A DNA stretch of 64,000 nt from Chromatiaceae bacterium. GTDB taxonomy: Bacteria > Pseudomonadota > Gammaproteobacteria > Chromatiales > Chromatiaceae. The stretch lies in assembly GCA_024235255.1 (NCBI GenBank), contig JACKMT010000001.1:248001-312000 (forward strand), given 5' to 3'. Made by a program: the position numbers and the translations under genes. Below the pieces are notes generated by a model. That model saw nothing but the letters and a program-made list of their open reading frames with translations. It was not told the DNA's origin and searched no databases. Below are positions 41,688 through 51,483 of the stretch, piece after piece; within the stretch, counting starts at the first letter, position 1, and every line of letters begins with the position of its first letter.

Positions 41688-44447
41688 ATGAACGGATCAA
41701 GGTCTGTAGTTGCAATACTTCTGCTTGTTTCTCTGTTTACGGTAGATGCTGCTGACAGCAACGAGTTTCTCAAGGAAGCCAGAGAGTATCTGACACAGGG
41801 CAAAGTCGATGCCGCTGTCATTCAACTCAAGAACGCATTGCAGGAGAACCCGGCAAATATCGACGCCCGCCTGCTGCTTGGCAAGGTTTACTTGCGTTTA
41901 AATGACGGGGAAGCAGCGGAAAAAGAGATCGAGCGTGCAGTGCGTTTGAAAGCGGGCAAGGAACTATGGCAGCTCGATCTCGGACAAGCCTATCTACTGC
42001 AGAGGAAATTCGATGAGATTCTTGACTCTATAGAACCGGATCCCACACTTTCCGGCGCTGTTCAAGCCGGTGTATACAACCTGCGCGGACAAGCATATTT
42101 AGCAACCGGTAAGCTTACCGATGCACGTGATTCTTTCCAGAAATCACTTTCCAGCCAACCTGGCAACGAACCCGCAGAACTGGGAATAACTCAGGTAACT
42201 ATCGCATCGGGCGATCAGGCGGAAGGCAGTAAGCTCCTTGACGATTTTCTCGGGAAACACCCAGATAATTTTGACGCACGGATACTGCGTGGCGATTTTC
42301 TGAAGCAGCAACAACATACGGATCAGGCACTGGAAGATTTTGATTACGTACTCAACAAGGATCACAATAATATACGGGCTTTGCTGGGGCGTACCATCGT
42401 TCAGCTACAAAAAGCGAACTATGATTTGGCAGCAAAAGATCTCGAAGTGCTAAATAAGATTGCTCCCAACAGCCCAATCGTCATCTACCTCAACGGTGTT
42501 TCAGCCTTTCAACAACAAAAAATCAAAGAGGCCGAAGAGTTTATTCGTCAAGTACTTAATCTGATCCCCAATCACCCGCAGAGTCAGTTGATTTACGGTG
42601 CAATTTTGTTCGGCAACGGTGAATTCCAGCAGGCAGATGAGTATCTCTCACGGGCACAGGCTGCGCTGCCCCGGCATCTGCCCACGATCAAACTGCTGGC
42701 GGCGACAAGAATCAAATTACGCCAACACGATAAAGCGATCGCGTTGTTGGAAAGCGGATTGACAGAACATCCGGAGGATGTGCAGCTCAGAGCCATGCTG
42801 GGCAATGCTTACCTGCAAACGGGACGCTTCGAAGAGGGTTCGGAACTGCTTGCGAAAGCGGTTGAACAGGCGCCTGATCTTGCAACCCTGCGTACTCAAC
42901 TGGCTTTCGGGCTGCTTGCCCGCGGAGAGACCAAAAGCGCCATTGATGAACTGCAGTCTGCCGTCGATCTTGGTCAGGATCTGATACAGGCGGATGTGCT
43001 GCTGGTGCTTTCGCACCTTAAAAACAATGAATCGGATAAGGCGCTGCAAGCGAGTCAGGCGTTGGAGAAGCGCTCCCCGGACAATCCACTTGCGTATAAT
43101 CTGACCGGCTTGGCTTATCTGGCTTCGGGCAATGAAGATAAAGCCCGCGAAAAATTCCTCAAAGCGCTTGCAGTCGACCCATCTTTCGTCACAGCGCAAA
43201 TCAATCTTGCCCGCATCGAATTCTCGCACAATCGTTTGGATGAAACTGCAGAACGGTTCCAGGCTGTGCTGGAGAAAGTGCCGAATAATATCACCGCACT
43301 TCTAGGCATGGCAGGCATTGAGGAGCTCAGAAACAACCGCACGAAAATGTACGAGTGGTTAGCAAAAGCCCAGCAGGAAAATCCCAAATCAAGTCAACCC
43401 GGTATTCTCATGGCACAGGCATACCTGCGAGATGGAGAGAATCTAAAGGCGCTACGTACAGCCCGGGAAACCATATCCAGTTTCCCCAATAATGCAGATG
43501 CACTGCGTGTGCTCGGGATGGCTCAGATCGCCGTAAACGAGATCAATAGCGCAATACAGAGTTTCACGCATTTGTCAGATGTTCAAAAGACACCGCAAAA
43601 TCTAACGCTGCTGGCAAACGCCCTGAAACGGGTGGATAACCATAATGAAGCACGCAGCAGGCTCAAACAAGCCCTCGAAGCCGATCCGTCTTATTTACCT
43701 GCGTTATCGGCTCAGGGTGATATTGCGCTGCGAGAAGGAAAATTGGAAGAGGCTATCGCGGTCGCTAAGAGTATTCAGGGTAAATACCCCCAACAAAGTG
43801 TCGGCCATGAGCTGGAAGCGGTGGCACTAATCAAACAGTCAAAGACAGCAGAGGCGATCACGGTATATGAAAAGGCATACGAACTAAATCCAACCGGTGA
43901 TCTGGCTCTCAAGTTGTCGCGTTTGCATATTATGATGGGAAATAGGCAGCAGGGTCAGGGTAAACTCAAAGATTGGCTGACAAAGCGCCCCGAAGATGCG
44001 GAAGTGCGAGCGGTTTATGCCAGTCTGCTGCAACAGTGGGGCGACGAGGAAAAAGCGATTGCAGAGTATGAGACTGTGCTCCAGAAATTGCCGGATAACG
44101 TAGTGGTATTAAACAATCTCGCCTGGTTGTACCAGAAATCCAAGAATGATCGGGCCATAGCGCTGAGCGAGCGAGCTTTTAATTTGTCGCCTGACAAACC
44201 CGAGATTGTCGACACCTATGGATGGATACTGGTGAATTTCGGTCAATTCGAGAAAGGCCTTAAGTTTATCAAAGAAGCTTTCGCGAAAATGCCGGGGAAT
44301 CCGGAAGTCGCATTTCATGTGGGATATGCATTAAATAAGGCAGGTAAATCGGAAGAGGCGAAAAGAGTACTGGAGCGTATTGTAAAGGATCACAAAGAGT
44401 CACCCTACGCGGGGGAGGCAAAAGCACTCGCAGCCACACTTGATTGA
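41688..44447 (+). CDS. prsT: PEP-CTERM system TPR protein PrsT
   Basis: 919 residues: signal peptide (MNGSRSVVAILLLVSLFTVDAADS) followed by about 20 tetratricopeptide repeats (for example AAVIQLKNALQENPANIDARLLLGKVYL, KAREKFLKALAVDPSFVTAQINLARIEF) to the end. It should be periplasmic or outer-membrane attached, acting as a docking scaffold for exopolysaccharide or PEP-CTERM protein export. The ATG at 41688 gives a normal signal peptide; an upstream in-frame TTG at 41670 is not needed. It follows prsR directly. Convergent with queF. Confidence 0.92.
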   Translation: MNGSRSVVAILLLVSLFTVDAADSNEFLKEAREYLTQGKVDAAVIQLKNALQENPANIDARLLLGKVYLRLNDGEAAEKEIERAVRLKAGKELWQLDLGQAYLLQRKFDEILDSIEPDPTLSGAVQAGVYNLRGQAYLATGKLTDARDSFQKSLSSQPGNEPAELGITQVTIASGDQAEGSKLLDDFLGKHPDNFDARILRGDFLKQQQHTDQALEDFDYVLNKDHNNIRALLGRTIVQLQKANYDLAAKDLEVLNKIAPNSPIVIYLNGVSAFQQQKIKEAEEFIRQVLNLIPNHPQSQLIYGAILFGNGEFQQADEYLSRAQAALPRHLPTIKLLAATRIKLRQHDKAIALLESGLTEHPEDVQLRAMLGNAYLQTGRFEEGSELLAKAVEQAPDLATLRTQLAFGLLARGETKSAIDELQSAVDLGQDLIQADVLLVLSHLKNNESDKALQASQALEKRSPDNPLAYNLTGLAYLASGNEDKAREKFLKALAVDPSFVTAQINLARIEFSHNRLDETAERFQAVLEKVPNNITALLGMAGIEELRNNRTKMYEWLAKAQQENPKSSQPGILMAQAYLRDGENLKALRTARETISSFPNNADALRVLGMAQIAVNEINSAIQSFTHLSDVQKTPQNLTLLANALKRVDNHNEARSRLKQALEADPSYLPALSAQGDIALREGKLEEAIAVAKSIQGKYPQQSVGHELEAVALIKQSKTAEAITVYEKAYELNPTGDLALKLSRLHIMMGNRQQGQGKLKDWLTKRPEDAEVRAVYASLLQQWGDEEKAIAEYETVLQKLPDNVVVLNNLAWLYQKSKNDRAIALSERAFNLSPDKPEIVDTYGWILVNFGQFEKGLKFIKEAFAKMPGNPEVAFHVGYALNKAGKSEEAKRVLERIVKDHKESPYAGEAKALAATLD

Positions 44448-44474
44448 AAGGCTGGAAGCGTTTCAACCGTTGAT

Positions 44475-44495
44475 TCAGCTCTGTCCAGGAGCTGA
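44475..44495. repeat. Hairpin between convergent prsT and queF
   Basis: TCAGCTC (44475-44481) and GAGCTGA (44489-44495) around a seven-base loop, with no T-run on either strand. It may be a Rho-assisted end or a chance palindrome. Confidence 0.4.
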
Positions 44496-44509
44496 TATCA
44501 GTAAATGGC

Positions 44510-44899
44510 TCAGGCAAGTACGACTGGGGAGGGTAGCTGCCAACCCTCTGCCCGGTATTCAGCCACGACTTTAGTGTAGATGCCGCCACGGACATTGAAA
44601 TCGGCCGTTACACGCAGAAAGCGAGGCTCAAGGGCGGTTACCAGATCATCCAGGATCTGATTTGTCACCGCTTCATGAAATGCACCTTCATTACGATATG
44701 ACCAGATATACAGCTTTAACGACTTCAACTCCACACAGAGGCGGTCTGCAACGTATTCCAAACTGATTTCGGCGAAATCGGGTTGGCCGGTTTTTGGGCA
44801 TAAACAGGTAAATTCAGGAATCCGTATTTTTATGGTGTAGTCGCGCTGCTGCTGCGGGTTATCAAAAGTCTCAAGATTCCTGGTTGGTTGACTGGTCAT
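44510..44899 (-). CDS. queF: NADPH-dependent 7-cyano-7-deazaguanine reductase
   Basis: 129 residues, the short one-domain form (YkvM type). Catalytic C34 in FTCLCPKTGQPDF, D41, and H75 in SLKLYIWSYRNEGAFHE, which make the active-site set. It reduces preQ0 to preQ1 in queuosine synthesis for tRNA. E. coli has the longer two-domain form, so this points to the Bacillus-like subtype also found in many other bacteria. It is divergent from smc across an AT-rich 190-base gap. Confidence 0.95.
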   Translation of the reverse strand: MTSQPTRNLETFDNPQQQRDYTIKIRIPEFTCLCPKTGQPDFAEISLEYVADRLCVELKSLKLYIWSYRNEGAFHEAVTNQILDDLVTALEPRFLRVTADFNVRGGIYTKVVAEYRAEGWQLPSPVVLA

Positions 44900-45056
44900 G
44901 GTCAGTGTAGATCGGTCGCTAAAATTCCGCGATTATACTGCAGTTGTCATTCGCTTCGAAGAAAAACCTGATGCACCACCAAAAATAACTATAATAATCT
45001 TATAAAACAATAAGTAATTATATATTTTTAATAATTATTTGATATTTTTTGATCGC

Positions 45057-45085
45057 TTGTATCAACGGCATTCACTCTGTATCTT
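45057..45085 (+). promoter_or_regulatory. Predicted smc promoter in an AT-rich region
   Basis: TTGTAT (45057-45062), 17-base spacer, TATCTT (45080-45085), preceded by a long A/T-rich run (45000-45050) that could act as an UP element. Its -10 ends only eight bases before the smc ATG, so the transcript would be nearly leaderless. Confidence 0.5.
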
Positions 45086-45093
45086 AGCGCCCT

Positions 45094-48000
45094 ATGCGCT
45101 TAGAGAAAATAAAACTCGCCGGATTCAAATCGTTCGTCGATTCCACCACCGTACCTTTGCCCGGTAATCTGGTGGGCGTGGTGGGGCCGAATGGTTGCGG
45201 CAAGTCAAATGTAATCGACGCCGTTCGCTGGGTGATGGGCGAGAGTTCGGCGAAGATGTTGCGTGGAGAATCGATGGCGGATGTCATCTTCAACGGATCA
45301 AGCTCCCGCAAACCCGTCGGATCCGCCAATATCGAACTTGTATTTGACAACACCGATGGTGGAGCGGGTGGCGAGTACGCCAAATACAACCATATTTCGG
45401 TAAAAAGAGTGATCTCCCGGGACGGTCAGTCGAGTTACTTTATGAACGGCGTACGCTGCCGGCGCCGAGATATCACAGACCTGTTTCTAGGCACTGGCCT
45501 TGGTCCAAGAAGTTATTCGATTATTGAACAGGGAATGATCACCCGCCTGATCGAAGCCCGACCGGAGGATCTGCGCGCGTTTCTGGAGGAGGCGGCGGGT
45601 ATTTCCAAGTACAAGGAGCGCCGTAGGGAGACGCAGAACAGAATCGATCATACTAGGGATAATCTTAGTAGATTAAATGACTTAAGAGATGAAATTACTA
45701 AACAGTTGGAACATCTGAAACGACAGGCGGCAACAGCTGAAAAGTACAAGGAATACAAAGCCAGGGAGCGCCGCCTGCAGGCGGAGTTACTGATACTGCG
45801 CTGGCGAACCCTTGATCGCGAGCTTGTCAGGCACGATCAGTCGATCAGTGAATTGGAAACGGGTCTCGAAGCGGTTATAGCGCAGCAGCGTCGGTTGGAA
45901 GCCGAGATCGAACAGGAGCGGGAAAAGCACGTTGAAGCCAACGAGCATTTTAATCTGGTTCAGGGCCGGTATTATGCGGTTGGCAGCGAGGTAGCCCGGG
46001 TGGAGCAGGCCATTCAGTTCGCGCGGGAAACCAGGGCCCAGTTGGAACAGGATCTGGAACAGACCGAACAGGCCTGGCAGCAATCCAACGATCACCGGCA
46101 ACAGGATGAAACGAAGCTGTTGGAGGTGACTGCCGCATTGCGTGAACAGGAGCCACAGCTGCTGCAGCTGAAAGAGATCGAGGGGACGTCGGCAGAACGC
46201 CTACAGGATGCGGAGGCCGCGATGCACGCCTGGCAGTCGGAGTGGGAGACGTTCAACCGCAAGGCAGCCGAACCGGCGCAGAGCGCACAGGTCGAGCGAA
46301 CCCGCATCAATCACCAGGAGCAGCAGGAACAGAATCTCAGCCGCCGTATCGAACGATTGGACGAAGAGCTAAGCCGTCTAGGCAATCCGCAACTGGCAGA
46401 AGAGATTGCTGAACTTGACAGCAGGCATACGTCACAGCAGGAGATCATGATCGAGCAAGAGGCACAGCTCGAAATGCTAGCGCTCCGGATAGAAGCATTG
46501 CGGCAGGAAAACACCCTGCATAGCCAGGCGCTGGATGCGGCACGGAGCAGGCTGCAGACAGCTAGGGGTCGTCTGGCATCGCTTGAGGCGCTGCAGGAGG
46601 CGGCACTTGGGAAGCAGGGCGACGATATCACAGCATGGCTCGATGAGCGGGGTGTTGCCGGTGCCGACCGTCTTGCCCAGGTGATTACCGTTGATCCCGG
46701 CTGGGAAAAGGCAGTGGAGTCGGTACTCGGCTTTCATCTGCAAGCGGTGGGCGTAAACGGGTTGGATGATTTTGCCAGAGCGATCGACTCACTGGCGTCC
46801 GGCACACTGGCATTGCATGACACGACCGTCGCCGTCGAGTCAAAGCCGCTGCAGATTAACGCGCTGGCCAGACGGGTGCAGGCGCCGTGGTCCCTGCATG
46901 CCGTGCTTTCCGGTATTTTTACCGCGGAGAATCTGGAAGATGCAATCGCCGGACGCAGCCAGCTCTCCCCTGGTGAATCGATTGTCACCAGAGACGGGAT
47001 CTGGCTGGGTGATGGGTGGCTACGCCTCAACCGCGGGGGGGAAGCGACTTCCGGCGTACTGGCGCGGGAACATGAAATCCGTCAGTTGGCGGATGAGATC
47101 CAACTACTCTCCGAAACCGTGGATGAGCAGGCAAAGCTGCTAGAGTTTGGCCGCAGCCAACTGCGGGAAACGGAGATTTCAAGGAATGAACGACAACTCC
47201 AGTTCAATGACGCCAACCGGGCGCTAACCGAGATCCGCTCGGCGCTTAGCGGTAAGCGAGCCAGAGATGAACATCTGCGCAGCCGCAGCGAACATGTGAC
47301 TGCCGAACAGGCAGAGCTGAGAGAGCAGATCGCCCGGGGAAAAGAGGCGCTGAGAATCTCCCGTCATAAACTGCACGCGGCGTTGGAGGAGATGGAGACG
47401 CTGGGGGAGCGGCGTGAAAATCTGGTTCATCAACGGGATGCGCTGGGGGCCCGCCTCAGGGAGATCCGCGAAGAGACATCGATACAACGGGCATCCACCC
47501 AGGAATTGGCGCTCCAGGTCCAGTCGATGCGCACTTCAAGAGACTCCCTGCAGCAGAACCTGGAGCGAATGCAGGGACAGATTGCACACTTGCGCCAGCG
47601 GCGCGAGGAGTTGCAGCTCGGACTCGAGGAGCGGCAGGCACCGTTGCTGGAGCAGAGTGCCATGCTGGAGGGGCTGCTCTCCCAGCGCTTGGAGGAGGAA
47701 GGTGAACTCTCCGCGGCGCGCCGACAGTTGGAGCAGATCGATAGCCGACTGCGCGAACTGGAGCAAAACCGGACCGCGGCGGAACAGAAAGTTCAGGCGC
47801 AGCGCAACACCCGGGACCAGGCAAAGATGGCGCGCCAGGAGGTCAAAGTCAGGTGCGGTGCACTGGAAGAGCAGTTGACCGAAAGCGGTTTTCAAAAAGA
47901 TCAGCTGTTCCGTGAACTCCCGGCTGATGCCAGCGTCGAACAGTGGCAGGAAGAGGCACAGCGAATGGATGCCAGAATCCGTCGTCTGGGAGCTATAAAC

Positions 48001-48600
48001 CTGGCTGCCATAGAAGAGTTTCAGGAGCAGTCAGAGCGCAAGAGTTACCTCGATTCTCAGCACGCGGATATCACTGAGTCGCTGGAGACGCTGGAAAATG
48101 CCATCCGCAAAATCGACCGGGAGACCCGTACCCGTTTTAAAGAGACTTTCGACAAGGTGAACAACGGCTTGCAGGATAAGTTTCCCCGTCTGTTCGGTGG
48201 CGGGCATGCTTATCTGCAGCTTACCGGCGAGGATCTGCTGGATACCGGAGTCACGGTGATGGCACGTCCTCCGGGTAAAAGGAACTCCAGTATTCAGTTG
48301 CTGTCAGGTGGCGAGAAAGCTTTAACCGCCGTTGCGATGGTGTTTGCCATTTTCGAACTCAACCCGGCGCCGTTCTGTATGCTGGATGAGGTCGATGCGC
48401 CGCTGGATGACGCAAACGTAGGGCGATTCTGCGATATGGTCAAATCGATGTCTGATCGGGTACAGTTCATATTCATAACCCACAATAAAATAACCATGGA
48501 GATCGCAACCCATCTGATGGGTGTTACCATGCATGAACCCGGTGTCTCACGACTGGTATCGGTAGATGTAGAGGAAGCAGCCAAAATGGCGGCAATGTGA
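45094..48600 (+). CDS. smc: Chromosome partition protein SMC
   Basis: 1168 residues: ATPase head with GPNGCGKS at residues 31-38, long coiled coil, hinge in the middle (ITAWLDERGVAGADRLAQVI onward), second coiled coil, and the C-terminal head with LLSGGEKALTAVAMVFA and PFCMLDEVDAPLDDANV. It organises and separates chromosomes with ScpA/ScpB. The first residues MRLEKIKLAGFKSFVD match SMC exactly, so the start is firm, yet no Shine-Dalgarno sequence precedes it. The smc-zipA-ligA order is shared with Pseudomonas; MukB-type condensin is not used here. Confidence 0.98.
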   Translation: MRLEKIKLAGFKSFVDSTTVPLPGNLVGVVGPNGCGKSNVIDAVRWVMGESSAKMLRGESMADVIFNGSSSRKPVGSANIELVFDNTDGGAGGEYAKYNHISVKRVISRDGQSSYFMNGVRCRRRDITDLFLGTGLGPRSYSIIEQGMITRLIEARPEDLRAFLEEAAGISKYKERRRETQNRIDHTRDNLSRLNDLRDEITKQLEHLKRQAATAEKYKEYKARERRLQAELLILRWRTLDRELVRHDQSISELETGLEAVIAQQRRLEAEIEQEREKHVEANEHFNLVQGRYYAVGSEVARVEQAIQFARETRAQLEQDLEQTEQAWQQSNDHRQQDETKLLEVTAALREQEPQLLQLKEIEGTSAERLQDAEAAMHAWQSEWETFNRKAAEPAQSAQVERTRINHQEQQEQNLSRRIERLDEELSRLGNPQLAEEIAELDSRHTSQQEIMIEQEAQLEMLALRIEALRQENTLHSQALDAARSRLQTARGRLASLEALQEAALGKQGDDITAWLDERGVAGADRLAQVITVDPGWEKAVESVLGFHLQAVGVNGLDDFARAIDSLASGTLALHDTTVAVESKPLQINALARRVQAPWSLHAVLSGIFTAENLEDAIAGRSQLSPGESIVTRDGIWLGDGWLRLNRGGEATSGVLAREHEIRQLADEIQLLSETVDEQAKLLEFGRSQLRETEISRNERQLQFNDANRALTEIRSALSGKRARDEHLRSRSEHVTAEQAELREQIARGKEALRISRHKLHAALEEMETLGERRENLVHQRDALGARLREIREETSIQRASTQELALQVQSMRTSRDSLQQNLERMQGQIAHLRQRREELQLGLEERQAPLLEQSAMLEGLLSQRLEEEGELSAARRQLEQIDSRLRELEQNRTAAEQKVQAQRNTRDQAKMARQEVKVRCGALEEQLTESGFQKDQLFRELPADASVEQWQEEAQRMDARIRRLGAINLAAIEEFQEQSERKSYLDSQHADITESLETLENAIRKIDRETRTRFKETFDKVNNGLQDKFPRLFGGGHAYLQLTGEDLLDTGVTVMARPPGKRNSSIQLLSGGEKALTAVAMVFAIFELNPAPFCMLDEVDAPLDDANVGRFCDMVKSMSDRVQFIFITHNKITMEIATHLMGVTMHEPGVSRLVSVDVEEAAKMAAM

Positions 48601-48625
48601 CATGTTTCGTAACAGGTAGCGTAGG

Positions 48626-49453
48626 ATGGACGCCGATATTCTTCGACTCGTTCTTTTTCTCGCCGGGGTGGGCTTGATCCTCGGCATCTATTTTTGGGAC
48701 CGGCACAAGAGAATCAACGTTAGAGTCAACGCCATCCATAAAGCTGAGCGGGAGCGTCGTCAGTCGGCACAACCGGAGCGCTCGAAAAAGCGGGAAGTAC
48801 GCCAGGAGCCCGTATGGGATACAGATGCAGACGCAGATGGCGACGAAGAGCAGGATGATCTGAGCGAATCATTGCGAGAATTGGGAGAGATTGTCGAGCA
48901 GAAAATTGCGGACAATTACGTCTCCGGCCCGCTGGAACAGACTGCATTCGAATTCAGTCATACACGCAGTACAACCAGCAAATCAGCCACTCCAAGGGAA
49001 CAACGACCGGCGGCTCGAATTCCGCAAAAAATAGTGCAGCTCAATATCATGGCCCGCAACGAAGCGATCGGTGGCGATGCGCTGATGCGGGCAGCTCGCG
49101 ATCTGCAACTGGAATTTGGCGAGATGCAGATTTTCCACCACTATGCTGAGCATGCCGGACAGCACGAACCGTTATTCAGCATGGCAAGCCTGGTAGAACC
49201 GGGTACCTTTCCGTTGGACGCCATGGCCGAATTCAGCACGCCGGGTGTCACCCTGTTTGCACAGCTGCCGGGGCCGCTCGAAGGCGTTGAGACTTTCGAC
49301 CGGATGCTCACCAGCGCACGGCGGCTTGCCGCGCTGCTCGATGCGGAACTGCTGGACCACACGCGCAGCGTTTTGAGCCGGCAGACCATTGAACATATGC
49401 GGGAAGAGATCAGCGAGCACAGCCGCCTGGCTAAAATCGCCAGAAACAGTTGA
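48626..49453 (+). CDS. zipA: Cell division protein ZipA
   Basis: 275 residues: N-terminal membrane anchor (LRLVLFLAGVGLILGIYFWD), a charged and Ser/Pro-containing linker, and a C-terminal FtsZ-binding domain (KIVQLNIMARNEAIGGDALMRAARDLQLEFGEMQIFHHY onward). It anchors the Z-ring to the inner membrane in gammaproteobacteria only, which supports the lineage assignment. It follows smc by 25 bases and overlaps ligA by one base. Confidence 0.93.
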   Translation: MDADILRLVLFLAGVGLILGIYFWDRHKRINVRVNAIHKAERERRQSAQPERSKKREVRQEPVWDTDADADGDEEQDDLSESLRELGEIVEQKIADNYVSGPLEQTAFEFSHTRSTTSKSATPREQRPAARIPQKIVQLNIMARNEAIGGDALMRAARDLQLEFGEMQIFHHYAEHAGQHEPLFSMASLVEPGTFPLDAMAEFSTPGVTLFAQLPGPLEGVETFDRMLTSARRLAALLDAELLDHTRSVLSRQTIEHMREEISEHSRLAKIARNS

Positions 49454-51483
49454 TGGGCGTGCCGCAGACCGAGAGCGAACGCGCACAAACGCTGCGCGCT
49501 AAGATTGATCGCTACAACTACCACTACTACGTCCTCGATGACCCGCTGATTCCGGACAGTGAGTTTGACCGGCTGCTGTACGAACTGCAGCAGTTGGAAG
49601 CGAGATATCCGGATCTGGTAACCCCTGACTCCCCCACCCAACGAGTCGGCGCCAAGCCGCTGGAAGCTTTCGCTCAGATTGCACATAAAGTACCCATGCT
49701 TTCGCTCGGTAATGCACTGAGTGACCGGGAACTGGAGGATTTTGACCGCCGACTGACCGAGCGGCTGGAGGTTGCAGGTCCGATCGTTTACGCGGCCGAA
49801 CCTAAACTGGACGGCTTGGCGATCAATCTACGCTACGAGTCGGGTGTGCTGGTAGAAGCTGCCACCCGTGGTGACGGCATGCAGGGAGAGGATGTCACCC
49901 AGAACGTACGCACCATTCCTTCGGTTCCGCTGCGTCTGCGGGAGAGCGGCTGGCCCGATGTTTTGGAGGTCAGGGGTGAAATCTATATGCCGACCGCGGG
50001 GTTCAGTAAACTCAACGAAACTGCCCTTGCCAACGGCGAAAAGCCATTCGCAAATCCGCGCAATGCAGCAGCCGGCAGCCTGCGGCAGCTCGATCCTCGG
50101 GTTACCGCACAGCGTCCGCTGGCTTTCGTCTGCTACGGCTTCGGTGAACTCTCCGGAGGTGAGCTTGCCGCCACCCACAGTGCCGCCATCAGACTGCTGC
50201 CCCGCTGGGGACTGCGCATCTCGCCGGAGTTGAAATGTGTGGCTGGCCTTGCCGGCTGCCAGCAATATTTTCAGGAGATCGGGAGTCGTCGATACCAGCT
50301 GGGCTATGAGATTGACGGCGTCGTATTCAAGGTTGACGACCTGCAGCAGCAGCGCAGTCTGGGCTTCGTCTCGCGTGCACCGCGCTGGGCAATAGCGCGA
50401 AAATTTCCGGCCCAGGAAGAGATGACCCGGCTGCTGGCGATCGATTTGCAGGTGGGTAGAACCGGTGCCATCACGCCGGTTGCCCGACTGGAGCCGGTTA
50501 ATGTGGCGGGCGTTACCGTGACTAACGCCACGCTGCACAACGCCGAAGAGATTCGACGCAAGGATGTCCGGGTTGGTGACATGGTTATCATCCGCCGTGC
50601 CGGTGATGTGATTCCCCAGGTCGTTCGTGTGGCGCCTGATCTGCGACCAACCAGCGCAACGGAATTCGAAATGCCGACGCATTGTCCGGAGTGCGGATCG
50701 GACCTGATAAAGGATGGCGACGGTGTGGTATTGCGCTGCAGCGGCGGTCTGTTTTGCCCGGCGCAGAGAAAGGAAGCGATAAAGCATTTTGCTTCGCGGA
50801 GGGCGCTGGATGTCGAGGGGCTGGGTGACAAGCTGATCGATCAGCTGGTGGAGAAAAGAGTGGTCGAATCCCCAGCGGAGCTGTACCTGAAGCTGACACC
50901 GGAGCTGCTTGCCGGACTGGAGCGCATGGGAGAGAAATCGGCAAACAATATTTGCGCTGCGCTGGAAAAGAGTAAAGAGACCACTCTGGCGCGGTTCCTG
51001 TATGCCCTGGGTATCCGCGAAGTGGGCGAGGCCACAGCCCACTCCCTGGCGCTCCATTTCGGCAACTTGGAGGGGTTGATGAGCGCGCCGGTCGAAGCTT
51101 TGCTGGAGGTGCCGGATGTTGGTCCAATAGTAGCCGAGCATATCCATGCCTTCTTCCAGCAGCCGCACAATCAGGAGGTTATTGCGGCGCTGTTGGCGGC
51201 TGGAATCAGATGGAGTGAGGTGGAAACTCCACGCGCCGATCAACTGCCATTAGCCGGGAAGACGCTGGTGTTGACCGGCACGCTGAGCCGGCCCAGGGCC
51301 GAGATCAAAGAGCAGCTACAGGCGCTCGGCGCGAAAGTCAGTGGCAGCGTTTCCGGCAAGACCGATTATCTCGTTGCCGGTACGGATGCCGGTTCGAAAC
51401 TGGAAAAAGCAAAAAAACTGGAGGTAACCGTGCTCGACGAAGAGGCACTGGAAAATCTGCTACGGACCGGTGGTCAGCCATGA
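49453..51483 (+). CDS. ligA: NAD-dependent DNA ligase
   Basis: 676 residues. Adenylated K118 in AEPKLDGLAINLRYE, OB fold, a four-cysteine zinc finger (CPECGSDL and later CSGGLFCPAQ), HhH repeats, and a BRCT domain at the end (LAGKTLVLTGTLSRPRAEIKEQL). It joins Okazaki fragments using NAD+. ATG at 49453 is chosen over a TTG three bases earlier. Overlaps zipA by one base and pepD by four. Confidence 0.98.
   Translation: MGVPQTESERAQTLRAKIDRYNYHYYVLDDPLIPDSEFDRLLYELQQLEARYPDLVTPDSPTQRVGAKPLEAFAQIAHKVPMLSLGNALSDRELEDFDRRLTERLEVAGPIVYAAEPKLDGLAINLRYESGVLVEAATRGDGMQGEDVTQNVRTIPSVPLRLRESGWPDVLEVRGEIYMPTAGFSKLNETALANGEKPFANPRNAAAGSLRQLDPRVTAQRPLAFVCYGFGELSGGELAATHSAAIRLLPRWGLRISPELKCVAGLAGCQQYFQEIGSRRYQLGYEIDGVVFKVDDLQQQRSLGFVSRAPRWAIARKFPAQEEMTRLLAIDLQVGRTGAITPVARLEPVNVAGVTVTNATLHNAEEIRRKDVRVGDMVIIRRAGDVIPQVVRVAPDLRPTSATEFEMPTHCPECGSDLIKDGDGVVLRCSGGLFCPAQRKEAIKHFASRRALDVEGLGDKLIDQLVEKRVVESPAELYLKLTPELLAGLERMGEKSANNICAALEKSKETTLARFLYALGIREVGEATAHSLALHFGNLEGLMSAPVEALLEVPDVGPIVAEHIHAFFQQPHNQEVIAALLAAGIRWSEVETPRADQLPLAGKTLVLTGTLSRPRAEIKEQLQALGAKVSGSVSGKTDYLVAGTDAGSKLEKAKKLEVTVLDEEALENLLRTGGQP

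Noticed and set aside
49828..51243. 471-codon open frame on the minus strand across ligA
   Set aside because: Shadow of LigA; no ribosome-binding site and no family resemblance.
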